DNA of 64,000 nucleotides. Source: Rhodococcus koreensis. GTDB taxonomy: Bacteria; Actinomycetota; Actinomycetes; Mycobacteriales; Mycobacteriaceae. The notes under the pieces are model-generated. The model made no database searches. It was not told the origin of the DNA and was given only the letters and a program-made list of their open reading frames with translations. The position numbers and the translations under genes were made by a program. The stretch spans positions 310,001 through 374,000 of the forward strand of contig NZ_FNSV01000005.1 in NCBI RefSeq assembly GCF_900105905.1, read 5' to 3'. Below, in pieces: positions 37,382 to 45,821 of this stretch; the first letter of the stretch is position 1; each line of letters begins with the position of its first letter.

Positions 37382-37421
37382 ACTGTAGCCCCAGGACAAC
37401 ATTTACACAACGGTTGTAATG
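37382..37421 (-). promoter_or_regulatory. promoter and TetR-type operator D (thioesterase)
   Basis: Read on the minus strand: CATTAC-AACC-GTTGTG (37421-37406), left arm degenerate, right arm perfect. -35 TTGTGT (37410-37405), 17 bases, -10 TACAGT (37387-37382). From the right arm through the -10 region it is nearly the same as operator C. Confidence 0.7.
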
Positions 37422-37776
37422 TCAATTGATGGTGGGCGGTTCGCTAGAGAATCGGTTCGCGGCCCGGTCTGCCGATTTCCAGTGGTTGGCATCGCGCCAC
37501 GTCCACCCGGGTCGCCGAGATCGCCCAATCTGGTCGGCAAGTTTCTGTGACTGCGCCTCGACTGCCCGGGCGGTTGCCGGTCTGTTCAGTAGCGGAAAGG
37601 CCCTAGTCCATTCCTCCACACCCACCTGCAGCATGGGAGACCGCAGGGGGGTGGGTCGATCGAGCCGGGTCCCCGGTGCGGGTGAGGAACTCGACCTGGT
37701 CAGCGGGCGCGGGTTGCGCTGGTCTTGCGGGGCATCCTTCGTCTCACAGCTGCCTCCTCGTCGGGAGATTTGTTCA
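37422..37776. other. intergenic region
   Basis: About 355 bases between the thioesterase promoter and the end of the flavin oxidase gene. Open frames have no recognised domain. Confidence 0.45.
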
Positions 37777-39150
37777 CTACTGTCGGCCAAGGCTTGCCAG
37801 CACTGCCTTGGCCGCGTGCTCGCCTGAGGTGGCGGCGTCGGCAAGCGTCGGCAGATCGCCTTGGTAGTCACCGGCGAAATAGACCGTGTCGAGCGGATCA
37901 TGCAGCGTCGGAAGCGAGTGCCGGCGCCCGGGTGCCCAGAAAGGCACGACACGGCGGTGACGGCGGATGATGCTGGTGCCCAGTTTTCCTGCGAGCTCAG
38001 GGAACACCGTGAGCAAGTCCTCGGAAAAGCCCGCGACGATCTCTTCGTCGGACAGGTCGAACAGTTTGTCGGCCTGTGCGCCGCCGGCGAAACAGGCAAC
38101 GGCGCCGCCTGGTTTGCGGTCATCACCACGGCGCTGTGCCGCGGCATGGTTGAACATTGCCTGGAACGACAGCTGCGGGGTCGACACTGCGATGAAGTCG
38201 TCCCAGCGCTGCGCTCCGGTTTCTTCGGTGAAGAATCCGACGATCACGTACCGCCCGTAGGTGATGTCGTTCAACGCGTTCCAGTGCTGCTGCGGCAGAT
38301 CCGGGAGGATCCGCTTGGCGATGTCGGCGGGGGCGGTCACGACCGCGCGCTTGGCGCGCAGGCGTGCCGGACGGTCTCCGTCGAGGTAGTCGACGACCAC
38401 ACCGTCACCATCGCGCCGCACCGATTGCACCGGCGAGTTCAGCCGAACCCGGCTGCCGAGATCCTCGGTCAACACGTCGGTCAAGGTTTGATTGCCGCCC
38501 ACCGGCAGGGAGAAGTTCGGGACCTTGGCCGGGTCGGACAGTGCCAGGCCCACCGAGGTGACGAACTGGGTGGCAGCGGTTTCCTCGACCTCGCATCCCA
38601 TCCATTGGGCCGACCACGCGCGCACGATCGCGGTGGCCAGTTCCGAACGCACTCCCTTGAGCAGGTAGGACGCGAGCTTGGTGTCGAGGCTGGCGCGAAC
38701 CCGTCTCGCGGTCCGGCTCTGCGACTGCAGGAACGGCGTAACAGCGAGGATGCGCGCACCGACGATGGCCATGCCGATCCGGTCCATGATTGTCATCCGC
38801 GAACCGAACATCAGCTCCACGGGGTTGGAGGTGTCGACCAATCCGCCGTTCAAATACAGCCCGACACCCTTGCCCGCGAGCGAACCCATCTCGATGTTGT
38901 GCCGCTGGAGTGCATCGAAGAGCGGGCCGGTGCCCTCGGTGAATTGCGTGCCGACGTTGATCCAGTAGTCGCCCTGGCGAACGCTGTCGACGCGTCCACC
39001 TGTGCGATCGGTGGATTCGAGCACCACAACGTCGGCGTCGCGTAGCAGCGTTGTCGCTGCCATCAACCCCGACATTCCGGCGCCGATGACGACCACCTCG
39101 GTGGTCTCCTCAGCCGGTACGGAGGTTTCCTGCGCCTCGGGCTTTGTCAT
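37777..39150 (-). CDS. FAD-dependent amine-oxidase-type oxidoreductase
   Basis: A 457-residue flavoprotein with VVVIGAGMSGLMAATTLL (about 19-36), VLESTDRTGGRVDS, and the C-terminal DTVYFAGDYQGDLPTLADAA. This order is typical of the NAD(P)-binding/amine-oxidase family that includes protoporphyrinogen oxidase and tertiary-amine oxidases. It is more distant from the enzymes at 32645 and 54024 than they are from each other. It lies 53 bp after the FadE5-type gene on the same strand, so they are co-transcribed. The substrate may be an amine on an acyl-CoA or alicyclic skeleton; this is inference. Confidence 0.88.
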   Translation of the reverse strand: MTKPEAQETSVPAEETTEVVVIGAGMSGLMAATTLLRDADVVVLESTDRTGGRVDSVRQGDYWINVGTQFTEGTGPLFDALQRHNIEMGSLAGKGVGLYLNGGLVDTSNPVELMFGSRMTIMDRIGMAIVGARILAVTPFLQSQSRTARRVRASLDTKLASYLLKGVRSELATAIVRAWSAQWMGCEVEETAATQFVTSVGLALSDPAKVPNFSLPVGGNQTLTDVLTEDLGSRVRLNSPVQSVRRDGDGVVVDYLDGDRPARLRAKRAVVTAPADIAKRILPDLPQQHWNALNDITYGRYVIVGFFTEETGAQRWDDFIAVSTPQLSFQAMFNHAAAQRRGDDRKPGGAVACFAGGAQADKLFDLSDEEIVAGFSEDLLTVFPELAGKLGTSIIRRHRRVVPFWAPGRRHSLPTLHDPLDTVYFAGDYQGDLPTLADAATSGEHAAKAVLASLGRQ

Positions 39151-39203
39151 TGCTGTTCCTCACTGTCGTTTCAGGAATAATGGAAAGGGGCGAAATCGCT
39201 GCG

Positions 39204-41030
39204 TCAGAATCCGCCCTCGTCGAGGTCCATCACGGTCAGATCCGTAGCCGAGACCACTGCCAGTTCGGCGGTGACATGAGGCAACACGGAGTTGGCGAAG
39301 AACGAGGCCACCGCTACCTTCCCGGTATAGAATTCGCTCTCACGCCCGGCATCGAGTGCGGTGAGCGCGGTTTCGGCGGCGACGATGAGGCGCCATGCCA
39401 CTAGCAGGTCGCCCAGGAGAAGCAGGAACCGGACGGCGTTCAGGCCGATGTAGTACAGCTCCCGCGGCTCCTTCGCAGCGTTCAGCAGATGGGTGGTGAG
39501 TCTGCCGACAACCTCCTGCACATCCTCGAGTGCGTGGGAGAGCAATAGCTTCTCGTTCTTCAGCCGCCCCCCGCCGGCATCGGACTGGGCGGTGACGCGG
39601 ACTTGTCCGAGCAGGTGCGTCAGGGCCACGCCGTTGTCGCGAGCGATCTTGCGGAAGAAGAAGTCCTGAGCCTGGATCGCGGTGGTGCCCTCGTAGAGTG
39701 AGTCGATCTTGGCGTCGCGGATGTACTGCTCGACGGGATAGTCCTGCAGGAAGCCGGAACCACCGAAGGTTTGCAGGGATTCGGTGAGGTACTGGTAGGC
39801 GCGTTCGGAGCCGACGCCTTTGACGATGGGCAACAGCAGGTCGTTGACGCGGGCGGCGACATCGGCGCCGGCGCCGGAGATGTGCCGGGCGACGACGGGA
39901 TCCTGATGACCGGCGGTGTAGAGGTAGATCGATCGCAGCCCTTCGGCGTATGCCTTTTGCATCATCAGCGAACGGCGCACATCGGCGTGGTGGATGATGC
40001 TCACCTTCGGTGCCGTCTTGTCCGAGGCCCGGGCCGCATCGCTGCCCTGGACTCTGGTCTTCGCGTAGTTGAGCGCGTTGAGATAGCCGGTGGACAAGGT
40101 CGCGATGGCTTTGGTGCCGACCATCATCCGGGCCTCTTCGATGATCTTGAACATCTGGACGATGCCGCTGTGGACGTCACCGACCAGGTACCCGACGGCG
40201 GGGATGCCGTGCCCGCCGAAGGTCAGTTCGCAGGTGGCCGAGGCCTTCAGTCCCATTTTGTGCTCGACGTTGGTGACGAAGACGCCGTTGCGTTCGCCGG
40301 GTTCACAGGTGTCGTGGGCGAAGTGGAATTTGGGGACGATGAACAGGCTCAGCCCCTTGGTGCCGGAGGCGGCACCGCGAGGGCGGGCCAGCACCAGATG
40401 CATGATGTTCTCGAAAAGGTCGTCGGAGTCGGCGGAGGTGATGAAGCGCTTGACGCCTTCGAGATGCCAAGAGCCGTCGGCCTGTTCGATCGCCGTGGTG
40501 CGGCCGGCCCCGACGTCGGAACCGGCGTCCGGTTCGGTCAGGACCATGGTCGCGCCCCAGTTGCGCTCGACCGCCTGCGCCGCCCATCGTCGCTGCTGTT
40601 CGGTGCCGATGTCGACGAGGACATTCGCCATCAACGGGCCGCTCAGATACATGTAGGCGGCCGGTTGCGCACCGAGAACCTGTTCGCTGATCGCCCAGTT
40701 CAGCATCGACGGCGCGGGCACACCGCCGACCAACTCGCTCTTGGCGATCCGCCACCACTGCGCGTCCTGCCACGCCCGCACCGCTCGCTTGAACGGCTCC
40801 GGGATTCGTACCGAGTGCGATTCCGTGTCGAAGACCGGCGGGTTGCGATCGGTGTCGGCATACGGCTCCGCTACCGGACCCTCGGCCAGCCGCGCGGCTT
40901 CGGCCAGCATCGTCCGCACAGTGTCGCGGTCCAGGTCGCCGAACGCCCCGGAATCGAGCACGGCATCCAGGCCGTAGACCTCGAACAGGTTGAACTCGAG
41001 ATCGCGGACGTTGCTCTTGTAATGGCCCAT
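39204..41030 (-). CDS. fadE5: FadE5-type acyl-CoA dehydrogenase
   Basis: A 608-residue acyl-CoA dehydrogenase with the extended C-terminal domain of the FadE5 group. The N-terminus [20 protein letters not shown], then [20 protein letters not shown], closely resembles mycobacterial FadE5 (about 611 residues). [15 protein letters not shown] binds FAD, and [13 protein letters not shown] near residue 450 is the C-terminal signature with its catalytic Glu. FadE5 enzymes dehydrogenate a wide range of acyl-CoAs. GAGGTGAGG precedes ATG 41030; longer in-frame sequence is shadow. It is divergent from the TetR at 41265. Confidence 0.93.
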   Translation of the reverse strand: MGHYKSNVRDLEFNLFEVYGLDAVLDSGAFGDLDRDTVRTMLAEAARLAEGPVAEPYADTDRNPPVFDTESHSVRIPEPFKRAVRAWQDAQWWRIAKSELVGGVPAPSMLNWAISEQVLGAQPAAYMYLSGPLMANVLVDIGTEQQRRWAAQAVERNWGATMVLTEPDAGSDVGAGRTTAIEQADGSWHLEGVKRFITSADSDDLFENIMHLVLARPRGAASGTKGLSLFIVPKFHFAHDTCEPGERNGVFVTNVEHKMGLKASATCELTFGGHGIPAVGYLVGDVHSGIVQMFKIIEEARMMVGTKAIATLSTGYLNALNYAKTRVQGSDAARASDKTAPKVSIIHHADVRRSLMMQKAYAEGLRSIYLYTAGHQDPVVARHISGAGADVAARVNDLLLPIVKGVGSERAYQYLTESLQTFGGSGFLQDYPVEQYIRDAKIDSLYEGTTAIQAQDFFFRKIARDNGVALTHLLGQVRVTAQSDAGGGRLKNEKLLLSHALEDVQEVVGRLTTHLLNAAKEPRELYYIGLNAVRFLLLLGDLLVAWRLIVAAETALTALDAGRESEFYTGKVAVASFFANSVLPHVTAELAVVSATDLTVMDLDEGGF

Positions 41031-41258
41031 CGGTCCCTCACCTCTCGATCGGGCCCGCCGCGGTCGGGCGGGCGGAAATGGTACTACCGCCGACGTAGTC
41101 CCCGTGCCCGGCGATATCGCCGAACGGCATGGGCCGCAGGGGATTGCTGTGTGCCACGCAGTCATCGGCGACGCATCGACCGTCGGCGTCGGGAGCCCGA
41201 CGGCATGGGTGACGCTGTGTGGAAAGTCTGCGCGCGGACAGTTGCACGTGATAAATTA

Positions 41259-41272
41259 ACTGTCATGACAGT
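41259..41272 (+). promoter_or_regulatory. 14-bp palindrome over the tetR start codon
   Basis: ACTGTCATGACAGT is a perfect palindrome with the ATG start codon of the TetR gene at its centre. It lies in an AT-rich patch (GATAAATTAACTGTCATGAC). This is a likely autoregulatory operator; it may also control the divergent fadE5 operon. Confidence 0.6.
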
Positions 41273-41861
41273 AAATCAAGCTGGGCGTCCAAGCAAGGCC
41301 AACGAGCGGATTCCCGAAATACTCGAAGCCACGTTCGCTGTCGTCGTGCGCGAAGGCCTCGCCGGTGTCACCTTCTCGAAGGTCGCCGAAGCGGCAGGGC
41401 TGCAGCGCACGCTGGTGTTGCACTACTTCGGGTCTCGCGACGAGTTGATCGGCGCCTTCATCGACCACGTCGTCGGCGCGATGGGCACCGCGATCGTGCA
41501 TCACCATGACGATCTGCCGCTGCCCCAGCGCGTGGCGGCGGCCTACGCTCCCGGCGCGTACCGCACCCGCGACGACATGGTGGTATGGGCCGAACTGGTG
41601 GCGCTGAGCGCTCGTGACCAGGCGGTGCGCGAGCGGCTGCACAAGCTGTGGACCGGGCGATGGCTGCCCGATCTGGAGGCAGTCCTGGCCGACCGCCATC
41701 CCGCCGTGTCCGCCGAGGATGTCTCGGCCACGGCCTACGCGCTGGCGTGCCTGTTCGAAGCGCACTGGGCGCTGGACATCCAGGGTGTCGTCGACGAGCG
41801 CAGACAGCAGCACATCGAACGCGCGGCCGACATCATCCTCGGCAGTCTCGAGGTGCGCTGA
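41265..41861 (+). CDS. TetR-family regulator
   Basis: A 198-residue TetR regulator. The HTH spans about 15-60: RIPEILEATFAVVVREGLAG, then VTFSKVAEAAGLQRTLVLHY and FGSRDELIGAF. The C-terminal domain has LPQRVAAAYAPGAY and a long final helix. The ATG 41265 sits in the middle of a perfect palindrome and has no ribosome binding site, so the mRNA may be leaderless. It is divergent from fadE5 (234-bp gap) and probably controls it. It belongs to a different subgroup from the TetR at 28572 (ATG VTFSKVA versus ASLRKVA helices). Confidence 0.9.
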   Translation: MTVNQAGRPSKANERIPEILEATFAVVVREGLAGVTFSKVAEAAGLQRTLVLHYFGSRDELIGAFIDHVVGAMGTAIVHHHDDLPLPQRVAAAYAPGAYRTRDDMVVWAELVALSARDQAVRERLHKLWTGRWLPDLEAVLADRHPAVSAEDVSATAYALACLFEAHWALDIQGVVDERRQQHIERAADIILGSLEVR

Positions 41862-42042
41862 GGATCCGACCCCGATCCTCAGCGGGGATCAGAAGTCGCG
41901 AATGCACCCGAATCACCGCTGTGACAGCGGGGTTCGGTATCACTGGTGTAGATGCAGAAACGTTCGCGGCCTGTCGACTGCCTCCTCGACCGTCCTGACC
42001 GAGCTGGATAAGTGGTGCGTCGCGTAGCGCTACAGTGCGACA

Positions 42043-43263
42043 GTGGACTCACTACGGCCGCGACCGAGCCGACGCGTCGCCGAGCTGATGCGCGACATCG
42101 CCGAGCGCCTGCTGGCCTCGACGAGCGCGGCGGTCGACGAAGTGGTGGCCGCTGCCCACCAGGGCGCCGAGTACCGCGCGCTGGTGGAGGACCCGCAGCT
42201 CGCGGCGGCCGACCGTCATATGAGCAAGGCTTACTTCAGGCACTGGCTGTCGGCCACCCTGCAGAAACCTGGAGCGCCAGTCGCGCCGTGCGTCGACCCG
42301 GAGGTCCTGCAGTTCGCCCGCGACCTGGTGCGACGCGGCCTGGACATGCACGACCTCGGCTCGTGGCGGGGTGCTCAGCACGGCGCGTGGGAGCTGTGGG
42401 TCGACGCCTGTTTCACCGCGACCGCCGACGTCGAGGAGCTCCGCGACCTGATGAAGGTGTCCGAGCGGTCGATGGTGACCTTCATCGACGATTCGATCGC
42501 GGCGCTCGACGAGTACGTCGAACAGGAACGCGCCGACCTCGCGCGGGGCGCCAACGCCGAGCGGCACTCCACCGTCCAGCTCTTGCTCGAAGGTGCCCCG
42601 ATCGGCCGGGCGCTGGCCGAATCGCGCCTCGGGTACGCGCTGACGGGCAGCCACGTCGCCGCGATCATCTGGAGCGACTCCGCCGATCAGGCGGCGAGTC
42701 TCGACGCGGCCGCCGAGGCGGTGATGAGGATATGCGCGGCCCCGCGGCGGTTCACCCTGAACGCGAGCGCGACCGCGCTGTGGGTGTGGGTGCCGGCGGA
42801 CACGGTCCCGCCTGCCGAGATGGCGGAGGACGCCCTGGCGGCCTACCCGGGGATTCATGTCGCGTTCGGACGTTGCGGCCGGGATCTCGACGGATTTCGC
42901 CGTAGCCACCTGGACGCCGCCGCCGCGCAGCGATTACTGACGCGGATGGGTTCGGCGCGCCCCGTCGTGCGGTATGAGGACGTGGCGTTGGTGTCGGTGC
43001 TCACGGCCGACATGGCGCAAGCCGATCAGTTCGTCACCGACACCCTGGGCGACCTCGCGACCGCCGACCCGGTGCTGCGGGAGACGGTGCTGACCTACGT
43101 CCGGGAACGGTTCAACGGCTCCGCCGCCGCGGAGCGGATGTTCACCCACCGCAACACGATCGAGCGACGGCTTGCTCGCGCCGATCAGCTGCTGCCGGTG
43201 CCGCTGGCCGACAACGCCGCGAGCGTGGTCGCGGCGCTCATGCTCGTGCAGTTGCGCGACTGA
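42043..43263 (+). CDS. PucR/CdaR-type transcriptional regulator
   Basis: A 406-residue regulator. The N-terminal about 165 residues form a helical RsbR-like or sensory part (RRVAELMRDIAERLLASTSA, then WRGAQHGAWELWVDA). A GGDEF-like middle region is at about 180-290 (LLEGAPIGRALAESRLGYAL). The C-terminal PucR HTH_30 domain contains LRETVLTYVRERFNGSAAAE and RMFTHRNTIERRLARADQLL. PucR proteins control purine, amine and amino-acid breakdown. GTG 42043 follows the perfect palindrome GTAGCGCTAC (42024-42033). It is convergent with the imine reductase gene and probably controls the long minus-strand operon. Confidence 0.88.
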   Translation: MDSLRPRPSRRVAELMRDIAERLLASTSAAVDEVVAAAHQGAEYRALVEDPQLAAADRHMSKAYFRHWLSATLQKPGAPVAPCVDPEVLQFARDLVRRGLDMHDLGSWRGAQHGAWELWVDACFTATADVEELRDLMKVSERSMVTFIDDSIAALDEYVEQERADLARGANAERHSTVQLLLEGAPIGRALAESRLGYALTGSHVAAIIWSDSADQAASLDAAAEAVMRICAAPRRFTLNASATALWVWVPADTVPPAEMAEDALAAYPGIHVAFGRCGRDLDGFRRSHLDAAAAQRLLTRMGSARPVVRYEDVALVSVLTADMAQADQFVTDTLGDLATADPVLRETVLTYVRERFNGSAAAERMFTHRNTIERRLARADQLLPVPLADNAASVVAALMLVQLRD

Positions 43264-43370
43264 CGGACAGCGCGCCCGCCGCGGCCTTCCGAGCGCCGCT
43301 GTCGGGCACTTGCCGGCCCGAGTCGGCGGCAGGCGCCGCTGCCCGAGTTCGCTCGATCGGGCGAGACCGC

Positions 43371-44249
43371 TCACCCGGTGGTGATGATTTTCGTCTGGGC
43401 TGCGAAGCCGAGGTCACCCAGTCCGGCATCGACAGCCGCGGTGAGATTCTCGATCGTGGCGGCGAACACCCGGGGGTTCAGCCCGGCTTCCTTCATGACG
43501 TCGATGGCCCCGTCCAAGCCTTGGGCGTACGTGACGATGGTTGCTTGATCTGTGGTGAAATCGCCGCTGGCAATGGCGGTTGCGACCCTCGCCGTCTCAC
43601 TCTGGACGGAGGCGAAGGCGGCAGGCGTCACGGCGTCGAGGAGGGCCTGATCAACTCCCTGCCCGAGCATGAAGGTCGATGCCTCCACATAGGCACTGAC
43701 CGCCGGGACCAGGAACATACCGACAAGTCCTACGTTCAGAACGCTTGCGATTTTGACGTCTGGTGACACCCAGACGGACACCGGAGTCAGCAAGGTCAGG
43801 CTCTCGCCGTGCTCGGCCCAGGCCGTTTCGGATCCGGAATAGAGGACCGCCGCCCCCTCGGTGCCGATCTCCTCGGGATACCCGAGGATCGACCCGTCCA
43901 AGTACGCGGCGCCGCGTTCGCCGGCCCAGAGCCCGAAGGATTCGACTTCCGAGGGAGCGCCGGTGCCCACATTGACGAGCGTGGTGCCGGTCAAATCCGG
44001 CACGGGTTCGAGGGCCGCGAGGGCGGCGTCGTAGGTAGCGAAGCACGCCAGGACAAGCGGTGCGGCAGCGATGGCGTCGCCGATCTCCCGCATGGGCGTA
44101 AGCGTGTTGTCGGCCAGTGCGGCTGCCCGGTGGTGCGTGCGGTTCCAGACGGCGACGGTCTTGCCACCGCCGGCGAGCGCCCGCGCGAGCGCCGACCCCA
44201 TCAGGCCACAGCCGAGCACTGTGACGTCATGCGAGGTGGTCTTGTCCAT
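43371..44249 (-). CDS. imine reductase-type NAD(P)-dependent oxidoreductase
   Basis: A 292-residue protein of the beta-hydroxyacid-dehydrogenase fold. The Rossmann motif is VLGCGLMGSALARAL (Gly13, 15 and 18), followed by VWNRT for NADP. The signature AAYLDGSILGYPEEIG (about 114-129) and AAVLYSGS are typical of imine reductases rather than 3-hydroxyisobutyrate dehydrogenases. At the usual catalytic Asp/Tyr site in the interdomain helix the alignment by eye puts Asn172 (VLNVGLVG). It would reduce a cyclic imine or catalyse the reverse. ATG 44249 has GGAGAGGGA upstream. It lies 100 bp after the aldehyde dehydrogenase, with hairpins between. Confidence 0.82.
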   Translation of the reverse strand: MDKTTSHDVTVLGCGLMGSALARALAGGGKTVAVWNRTHHRAAALADNTLTPMREIGDAIAAAPLVLACFATYDAALAALEPVPDLTGTTLVNVGTGAPSEVESFGLWAGERGAAYLDGSILGYPEEIGTEGAAVLYSGSETAWAEHGESLTLLTPVSVWVSPDVKIASVLNVGLVGMFLVPAVSAYVEASTFMLGQGVDQALLDAVTPAAFASVQSETARVATAIASGDFTTDQATIVTYAQGLDGAIDVMKEAGLNPRVFAATIENLTAAVDAGLGDLGFAAQTKIITTG

Positions 44250-44284
44250 CACTTTTCCCTCTCCTCGATGGCGGATGCTCTTCT

Positions 44285-44337
44285 CCCCCTCTTCGAAGGG
44301 GGATGCCTCGACAGCACGTTGTCCGCCGCAGGCATCC
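44285..44337 (-). terminator. nested inverted repeats between ALDH and imine reductase genes
   Basis: CCCCCT-CTTCGA-AGGGGG (44285-44302) and GGATGCCT/AGGCATCC (44301-44308, 44330-44337) overlap, so they form alternative hairpins. They may reduce read-through into the imine reductase gene or act as an attenuator. Confidence 0.5.
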
Positions 44338-44351
44338 CTCGTTTCCCCCGC

Positions 44352-45821
44352 CTACATCGGCAGATCAGGCGAGTCGACTCCGACGACCCGATCTCCGCAG
44401 AACACCCGCACCGATTCCGCCGGACCGTGCCCGCCGATGCCGGACGGGCCCCAGAAACTTTGGGCGGAGTCGTCGCCGAGATCGGCGAGCTTCGCGCCGT
44501 TGACCCGCACCTCGCCGGACATGACCTGGGCACCGATCGCGATCGCGCGGTCGGTGTCGGCGCCGAACACATAGGCGTCCAGGCCCGACGGGTGCGCGTT
44601 GGCGGCGCGCAGGGCGTCCTCGTCGGAATCCACGCCGTGCAAGGAGACGACCGGCCCGAACAGCTCTGCCGTCGTGCGGTCCGGGTCGGACCCGGTGGCT
44701 ACCGTCGGCGACAGGAAGAAGCCCGCCAGGCCCGGCAGCTCCCCGAGCTGATCGATCTTGGCGCCGAGCCCGCGTAGGCTCTCGATCCGCTCGATCAGGT
44801 TCCGGAAGTGCGGCTCGTTGGAGATCGGGCCGATGTCGGATTCCTCGTCGAGCGAGTGCCCGATCCGTAGCCGCGCGATGCGCTCACCGAGGGCCTCGCG
44901 CAGCGGCTGCACCAGCCGGTGCGGTGCCAGGACCTTGCCCGGCCCCTCGCACCACTGGCCGTTGAGGGTCGTCATGCCGGCGAGGATCCCGTTGGCGGTC
45001 ACGTCGAGGTCGGCGTCATCGAGCACGAGCACGGGGTTGTTGCCGCCGAGCTCGAGCTGCAGAACCTTGAAGTCCTCGGCCGCGGCGCGGGCGATGGCCC
45101 GACCGGCGCCTGGGCCGCCGGTGAAGGACACCACCTTGACCCGGCGGTCGCCCGTGAGCGCGGCGCCGATGCCGCCCGTGCCGTGGACGAGCTGCAAGGC
45201 GCCCTCGGGCAGGCCGGCGTCGACGAAGCACTCGACGATCACTTGCGCGCTGGCGGGAGCGTGCTCGGATGGCTTGAGCAGCACCGGGCACCCCGACGCC
45301 ACCGCGCTGGCCATCTTCGCCGCCGGGATGAAGCTCGGGCCGTTCCACGGCGTCAGGATCGCTGCGGGCCCCCAGGGCACCCGGTGTAGCCGGACGTCTC
45401 GCCCGCCCGCGGGGAGCGCGGTGACACGAGCGATCCCGCGGGCCTCGGCGGCGGCCCCGCGGATTCGGGCCGGGAGGAACGCGGCGAGTTTGCGGGTGGC
45501 GGTGATCGTCGTGCCGCTGGTGATCGCGTCGGTGCGTGCGATGTCCTCGAGCCGCTCCTCGACGTTGGCCGCGGCCCGTTCGAGCACCTCGGCCCGCTCG
45601 AGCCGGAACTCGTCATCGGCCCAGTTGAGCGCTTCGTAGGCACGCTGGGCGTGCTGCAGCGCGCGCTCCAGGTCGGCGGGCGATGTGGTCACCATGCGGT
45701 GGACCGGCTCGCCCGTGTTCGGGTCGACGTTCGATCGGTCGAGCGTCTGGCAGGACACCCACTCGCCGGCGATGTAGCTCACCGGCTGCGCGAGTGACGT
45801 TGTCGGCGTCGTGGTCTTCAT
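44352..45821 (-). CDS. aldehyde dehydrogenase
   Basis: A 489-residue NAD(P)-dependent aldehyde dehydrogenase. The catalytic Glu257 is in LQLELGGNNP and the nucleophile Cys291 is in NGQWCEGPG; their 34-residue spacing is canonical. TPWNGPSF near 157-164 and KPSEHAP bind cofactor. It oxidises an aldehyde from amine or alcohol oxidation to an acid, the PuuC-like step. GGAGG precedes ATG 45821, and the start overlaps the stop of the alcohol dehydrogenase gene by 4 bp (ATGA), so they are coupled. Confidence 0.95.
   Translation of the reverse strand: MKTTTPTTSLAQPVSYIAGEWVSCQTLDRSNVDPNTGEPVHRMVTTSPADLERALQHAQRAYEALNWADDEFRLERAEVLERAAANVEERLEDIARTDAITSGTTITATRKLAAFLPARIRGAAAEARGIARVTALPAGGRDVRLHRVPWGPAAILTPWNGPSFIPAAKMASAVASGCPVLLKPSEHAPASAQVIVECFVDAGLPEGALQLVHGTGGIGAALTGDRRVKVVSFTGGPGAGRAIARAAAEDFKVLQLELGGNNPVLVLDDADLDVTANGILAGMTTLNGQWCEGPGKVLAPHRLVQPLREALGERIARLRIGHSLDEESDIGPISNEPHFRNLIERIESLRGLGAKIDQLGELPGLAGFFLSPTVATGSDPDRTTAELFGPVVSLHGVDSDEDALRAANAHPSGLDAYVFGADTDRAIAIGAQVMSGEVRVNGAKLADLGDDSAQSFWGPSGIGGHGPAESVRVFCGDRVVGVDSPDLPM

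Noticed and set aside
37422..38147. Minus-strand 241-codon frame and plus-strand 133-codon frame
   Set aside because: Both overlap the amine oxidase gene end or its intergenic space and show no domain.
42012..42905. 297-codon plus-strand frame
   Set aside because: Off-frame shadow of the PucR-type gene at 42043, Arg/Gly-rich and without domains.
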